Shown here: positions 6,029-8,928 of the stretch, in pieces
Position numbering within the stretch: position 1 is the stretch's first letter
How the letters are laid out: the number at the start of each line of letters is the position of its first letter
Source: Proteobacteria bacterium UBA4656
GTDB taxonomy: Bacteria; Pseudomonadota; Gammaproteobacteria; Xanthomonadales; Ahniellaceae
Assembly: GCA_002405525.1 (NCBI GenBank)
Contig: DHLY01000058.1
Coordinates: forward strand, 1 to 8,928
DNA length: 8,928 bases
Direction of reading: 5' to 3'
Translations under genes and position numbers: made by a program
The notes under the pieces: generated by a model
What the model was told of the DNA's origin: nothing
Seen by the model: only the letters and a program-made list of their open reading frames with translations
The model's database searches: none

Positions 6029-6039
6029 TGCGGGTGGGG

Positions 6040-6115
<76 letters not shown>

Positions 6116-6130
6116 ACGGAGAGGACGCGC

Positions 6131-6159
6131 ATCGTACGGACACGCGGGCAAGGCGTCAA
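6131..6159 (-). promoter_or_regulatory. sigma70-type promoter of the tRNA operon
   Basis: On the minus strand TTGACG (6154-6159) and TACGAT (6131-6136) are separated by 17 nt. A GCGCG discriminator follows the -10, the kind of GC-rich start region linked to stringent control of stable RNA. The -35 overlaps the stop codon of the DUF1249 gene upstream. Confidence 0.75.
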
Positions 6160-6644
6160 CTCGCCTCGCGCGGCGCGGCCTCAATGGGCGCCGGGCGGAG
6201 GGTGAAGCGCGAGTGGCCGCGATCCTCGAGGTAGTCCAGCCACTTGCCGAGGAATGCGTTCATCCGCAGCCGATGCTGCATCACGGCGCGCGGCTCAGGA
6301 TGGAGGCCGAGCACGTCCTGCAGGCGTGGGCCGACGTAGCAGGCGCTGACCTCCGCGAGTCGCGCGTCGCGATACATGCGGACATGTGCGGAGGGATCCG
6401 GCGCGCCCGTGGCCTCGTCGCGGAACAGATAACTCAGGCGCAGCTCCAGCGTGTACGGATGACGCTCCAGCACCTCGACCGACAGGTCGAGCCCGTCTCC
6501 GGCGCGGGACAGCCAGCCTCCGACGGCCAGCGCATCGGGCCCGAGGACGCGCACCAGCCGCCAGTAGTTGTCGGCATACAGTCCCATCAGCCAAGCGAAT
6601 CGGCCGGCGAACTGGGCGCGGGTTGGACGGGCGAGCCCACTCAT
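6156..6644 (-). CDS. DUF1249 family protein (YqiB-like), function unknown
   Basis: A 162-residue soluble protein. The block HVRMYRDARLAEVSACYVGP (87-106) and the C-terminal RMNAFLGKWLDYLEDRGHS (127-145) match the DUF1249 pattern seen in E. coli YqiB (the LYHDAMVAEV and INQFLADWLRYCL regions). No catalytic motif, membrane segment or signal peptide is visible and no biochemical role is known to me. The ATG at 6644 has no Shine-Dalgarno. Instead TGC-TATAGT, an extended -10 element, ends 6 nt before it, suggesting a leaderless mRNA. It lies 66 nt downstream of ppsR on the same strand and its 3' end overlaps the tRNA promoter. It may also be reached by read-through from ppsR. Confidence 0.82.
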   Translation of the reverse strand: MSGLARPTRAQFAGRFAWLMGLYADNYWRLVRVLGPDALAVGGWLSRAGDGLDLSVEVLERHPYTLELRLSYLFRDEATGAPDPSAHVRMYRDARLAEVSACYVGPRLQDVLGLHPEPRAVMQHRLRMNAFLGKWLDYLEDRGHSRFTLRPAPIEAAPREAS

Positions 6645-6650
6645 GGCCCG

Positions 6651-6679
6651 ACTATAGCAGCGCCCCGAGGCGCTGCCAG
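6651..6679 (-). promoter_or_regulatory. candidate promoter of the DUF1249 gene (extended -10)
   Basis: On the minus strand TATAGT (6651-6656) with an upstream TG forms an extended -10. CTGGCA at 6674-6679 is a weak -35 at 17 nt. The predicted transcript starts at the ATG itself. The spacer coincides with the hairpin at 6657-6676. Confidence 0.5.
6657..6676. repeat. hairpin between ppsR and the DUF1249 gene
   Basis: GCAGCGCC-CCGA-GGCGCTGC is a perfect 8-bp stem with a 4-nt loop. It lies after the ppsR stop on the minus strand. No T tract follows, so it could be a weak or attenuating terminator, or a regulator site inside the downstream promoter spacer. Confidence 0.5.
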
Positions 6680-6710
6680 AGCCTGCACGGGCGTGGAACC
6701 GCTCGCGACC

Positions 6711-7544
6711 TCAGAAGGCCTGCTTCTCCAGACCCACCGCCGCCATCACCTTGCTCGCGATCTCTTCGATCGAAGTGTTGGTGGTCGACAGCACCGGCAG
6801 GTTCTCGCGCGCGAACATCGCTTCCGCGCGCGCCAGTTCCCGACGGCACTGCTCCAGCGTGGCATAGCGACTGTCCGGCCGGCGCTGCTGGCGCACCTGC
6901 TGCAAGCGGACGGGCTCGATGGTCAGTCCAAACAGCTTGCGCCGATGCGGCCGCAGTCGCGACGGCAGGACGTCGGATTCGAGGTCCTCCGGCGTCAGCG
7001 GATAGTTGGCCGCGCGGACGCCGTAGTGCAGGGCAAGGTACAGGCAGGTCGGGGTCTTGCCCGAACGCGAGACGCCGACCAGGATCACTTCGGCATCGCC
7101 GAAATTGAGGTCCACGCCGTCGTCGTGGGTCAGCGCGTAATTGGTGGCGTTGATGCGCGCCTCGTACTGGGCGAAGTTCACCATCCCGTGCGCGTGGCCT
7201 ACCCGCGGGCTGCGGCGGCAGTCGAGTTCCCTCTCCAGCGGGGTGATGAACGGTGCGAAGACATCCAGCATCAGCGCGCCGCTGGACGCAAGGATCTCGG
7301 ACAGGCCGGGTTCCACGACGGTGTTGATCACGATCGGCCGCGTACCGAAGTGCGCCTGCGCATTGCGGATGCGTGCCACCGCCGCGTGCGCCTGCTCGGC
7401 ATCGTCCACGAACGGGATGCGGACCGCGTCGAAGTCGATGCCGTCGAACTGGGTCAGCAGACTGTGGCCGATCGTTTCGGCGGTGATGCCGGTGCCGTCG
7501 GAGATGTAGAAGATCGGGCGCCGCGCGCGCTGGGGCTGGTCCAT
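6711..7544 (-). CDS. ppsR: PEP synthase regulatory protein: bifunctional kinase/pyrophosphorylase
   Basis: A 277-residue member of the DUF299/PSRP family. PpsR inactivates phosphoenolpyruvate synthase by ADP-dependent phosphorylation of a threonine next to the catalytic histidine, and reactivates it by Pi-dependent phosphorolysis. The N-terminal signature [13 protein letters not shown] lies at 12-24, the P-loop GVSRSGKT at 157-164 and PLTPEDLES at 182-190. The C-terminal [15 protein letters not shown] (253-267) is typical of the family. Length is normal. The ATG at 7544 lacks a Shine-Dalgarno, but TAGACT ends exactly 6 nt upstream, so a leaderless mRNA is likely. It is divergent from ppsA with 109 nt between the starts, as in E. 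coli, so regulator and target can be co-controlled. Identity is secure; regulation is inferred. Confidence 0.96.
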   Translation of the reverse strand: MDQPQRARRPIFYISDGTGITAETIGHSLLTQFDGIDFDAVRIPFVDDAEQAHAAVARIRNAQAHFGTRPIVINTVVEPGLSEILASSGALMLDVFAPFITPLERELDCRRSPRVGHAHGMVNFAQYEARINATNYALTHDDGVDLNFGDAEVILVGVSRSGKTPTCLYLALHYGVRAANYPLTPEDLESDVLPSRLRPHRRKLFGLTIEPVRLQQVRQQRRPDSRYATLEQCRRELARAEAMFARENLPVLSTTNTSIEEIASKVMAAVGLEKQAF

Positions 7545-7550
7545 TGACGC

Positions 7551-7556
7551 AGTCTA
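7551..7556 (-). promoter_or_regulatory. candidate -10 element of ppsR
   Basis: TAGACT on the minus strand, 6 nt before the ppsR ATG. No recognisable -35 is found at 17-18 nt; that position is occupied by the GC palindrome at 7563-7581. Confidence 0.45.
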
Positions 7557-7562
7557 CGCCAA

Positions 7563-7581
7563 CGCGGCCGCCCCGGCCGCG
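7563..7581. repeat. GC palindrome in the ppsR-ppsA divergent promoter region
   Basis: CGCGGCCG-CCC-CGGCCGCG has perfect 8-bp arms. It covers the place where the ppsR -35 would be and lies just upstream of the candidate ppsA -35 at 7585. A regulator binding here could act on both genes. A chance GC-rich palindrome is possible. Confidence 0.5.
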
Positions 7582-7584
7582 CGG

Positions 7585-7613
7585 TTGTCTGCACCCGCCA
7601 AACCTTGGATCAT
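7585..7613 (+). promoter_or_regulatory. weak candidate promoter of ppsA
   Basis: TTGTCT (7585-7590) and GATCAT (7608-7613) are 17 nt apart, each matching 4 of 6 consensus bases. The implied leader is about 33 nt and contains the GGAG ribosome binding site 8 nt before the ATG at 7654. Confidence 0.35.
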
Positions 7614-7653
7614 TGCGGGCTACCCGCCCGCCTTCGCTTGCCTGGAGCCCCCG

Positions 7654-8928
7654 ATGTCCGACCTCGTACTCTGGCTCGACCGGCTGCGTCTCTCCGACCT
7701 CGCCCAGGTGGGCGGGAAGAATGCCTCGCTGGGCGAGATGATCGGCCACCTGTCGCGCGCCGGTGTGTCGGTGCCCGGCGGCTTCGCCACCACGGCGCAC
7801 GCCTTCCGGGAATTCATCGCCCAGTCCGGGGTCGGCGAGCGCATCCGCGCCAAGCTGACCGCGCTCGACGTGGACGACGTCGAAGCCCTGATGGCCGCCG
7901 GTGCGGAAATCCGCCGCTGGGTGGTCGAGACCCCGCTGCCGGCCGCGCTCGAGCGACAGATCCGCGACGACTACGCCCGCCTGTGCGCTCAGGAGGGCGG
8001 CGAGGTGCCCGTCGCCGTGCGCTCGTCCGCAACCGCCGAGGATCTGCCGGACGCGTCCTTCGCCGGCCAGCAGGAGACCTTCCTCAACGTGATCGGCGCC
8101 GATGACGTCGTACACAAGGTCAAAGAGGTTTTCGCCTCGCTCTACAACGATCGCGCCATCGCGTACCGCGTCCATCATGGCTTCGACCACGCCGAGGTCG
8201 CGCTGTCGGTGGGCGTCCAGCTGATGGTCCGTTCGGACCGCGGCGCCTCCGGCGTGCTGTTCACCCTCGACACCGAATCCGGATTTCGAGACGTGGTGTT
8301 CGTCACCGCATCGTGGGGCCTGGGCGAGAACGTCGTGCAGGGCGCAGTCAACCCGGACGAGTTCTATGTCCACAAGCAGACGCTTCGTGCAGGACGGCCG
8401 GCAATTCTCCGGCGCCAACTCGGCTCGAAGGCGATCCGCATGGTGTTCTCCGACCACGCCGGCGAACGCGTGCGCAACGAGGACGTGCCGGTCGCCGACC
8501 GTCGCCGCTTCTGCATCACCGATGCCGACGTGCAGGAGCTGGCCCGCCAGGCACTCGTGATCGAAGCGCACTACGGGCGCCCGATGGACATCGAATGGGG
8601 CAAGGACGGCGTCACCGGACGCATCTACATTCTTCAGGCCCGACCGGAGACCGTGAAATCCCGCGCCAGCGCGCAGCAGATGGAGCGCTTCGTACTGGGC
8701 GAGCGCGGTGAGGTTCTCTCCGAAGGGCGTGCGATCGGCCACAAGATCGGCGCCGGCAGCGCCAAGGTCCTGCGTTCGGTGTCCGAAATGAGCCGCGTGC
8801 AGCCGGGCGACGTGCTGATCGCCGACATGACCGATCCAGACTGGGAACCGATCATGAAGCGTGCGGCAGCGATCGTGACCAACCGTGGAGGCCGCACCTG
8901 CCACGCCGCGATCATCGCCCGCGAGCTC
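7654..8928 (+). CDS. ppsA: phosphoenolpyruvate synthase, N-terminal 425 residues (runs off window)
   Basis: PpsA converts pyruvate, ATP and water to PEP, AMP and Pi in gluconeogenesis. The frame is open for 425 codons to the window end, about half of the usual length near 790. [10 protein letters not shown] (20-29) and [15 protein letters not shown] (40-54) are the N-terminal ATP-grasp (PPDK_N) hallmarks, followed by [20 protein letters not shown] (120-139). [21 protein letters not shown] and [12 protein letters not shown] end that domain. The mobile phosphohistidine domain carries [12 protein letters not shown] and [16 protein letters not shown], with catalytic His417 and the adjacent Thr415 that PpsR would phosphorylate. 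The PEP/pyruvate-binding barrel is beyond the window. The ATG at 7654 has GGAG 8 nt upstream. It is transcribed divergently from ppsR. The long open frame on the opposite strand is a codon-bias shadow. Confidence 0.97.
   Translation, partial: MSDLVLWLDRLRLSDLAQVGGKNASLGEMIGHLSRAGVSVPGGFATTAHAFREFIAQSGVGERIRAKLTALDVDDVEALMAAGAEIRRWVVETPLPAALERQIRDDYARLCAQEGGEVPVAVRSSATAEDLPDASFAGQQETFLNVIGADDVVHKVKEVFASLYNDRAIAYRVHHGFDHAEVALSVGVQLMVRSDRGASGVLFTLDTESGFRDVVFVTASWGLGENVVQGAVNPDEFYVHKQTLRAGRPAILRRQLGSKAIRMVFSDHAGERVRNEDVPVADRRRFCITDADVQELARQALVIEAHYGRPMDIEWGKDGVTGRIYILQARPETVKSRASAQQMERFVLGERGEVLSEGRAIGHKIGAGSAKVLRSVSEMSRVQPGDVLIADMTDPDWEPIMKRAAAIVTNRGGRTCHAAIIAREL

Noticed and set aside
6652..8904. 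Open frame of 750 codons on the minus strand opposite ppsA and across ppsR
   Set aside because: It is an antisense shadow caused by the strong GC-rich codon bias. It overlaps two secure genes, and its sequence has no recognisable domain and is rich in Arg, Gly, Ala and His.

Overview
The window is high-GC DNA that I read as a gammaproteobacterial chromosome, most plausibly of the Xanthomonadales/Lysobacterales type. The reasons are the divergent ppsR/ppsA pair, a DUF1249 (YqiB-like) gene, a tRNA-Ala/tRNA-Glu pair with encoded CCA ends, and a CPA2 antiporter with an RCK domain. The taxonomic call is inference; no marker gene settles it.

Layout from left to right. (1) 1-144 is the edge of an IS3-like insertion sequence, with only the first 28 codons of its orfA in view. 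(2) 290-2620 holds a compact three-gene operon on the minus strand: a LmrA/YxaF-type TetR repressor, then an alpha/beta hydrolase (4 nt gap), then a nitroreductase (TTGA overlap). Its promoter carries a TetR-type palindrome that fills the -35/-10 spacer. (3) 2672-3951 is a degenerate IS21-family element of about 1.28 kb. Its terminal inverted repeats are still recognisable, but istA and istB are reduced to pieces by a nonsense codon, two deletions and a frameshift. (4) 3952-4137 has no gene I can support. (5) 4138-5865 (minus) is a monovalent cation:proton antiporter. (6) 5910-6159 is a tRNA operon on the minus strand: strong sigma70-type promoter, tRNA-Ala(GGC), tRNA-Glu(TTC), then a long GC hairpin with a T tract. 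(7) 6156-6644 (minus) is a DUF1249 protein and 6711-7544 (minus) is ppsR. (8) 7654 to the window end (plus) is the first half of ppsA, divergent from ppsR.

The right half (4138-8928) looks like conserved backbone. PpsR is the bifunctional kinase/pyrophosphorylase that switches PEP synthase off and on, and its gene lies back to back with its target. The left half (1-3951) looks like an accessory segment: a small repressor-controlled redox/hydrolase operon between two insertion sequences. The operon's substrate cannot be read from the sequence.

A recurring signal is worth attention. Three unrelated minus-strand genes (tetR, the DUF1249 gene and ppsR) each have a -10-like hexamer ending exactly 6 nt before the start codon and no Shine-Dalgarno sequence. 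That geometry predicts leaderless transcripts. I did not find a clearly new defence or mobile system in this window.
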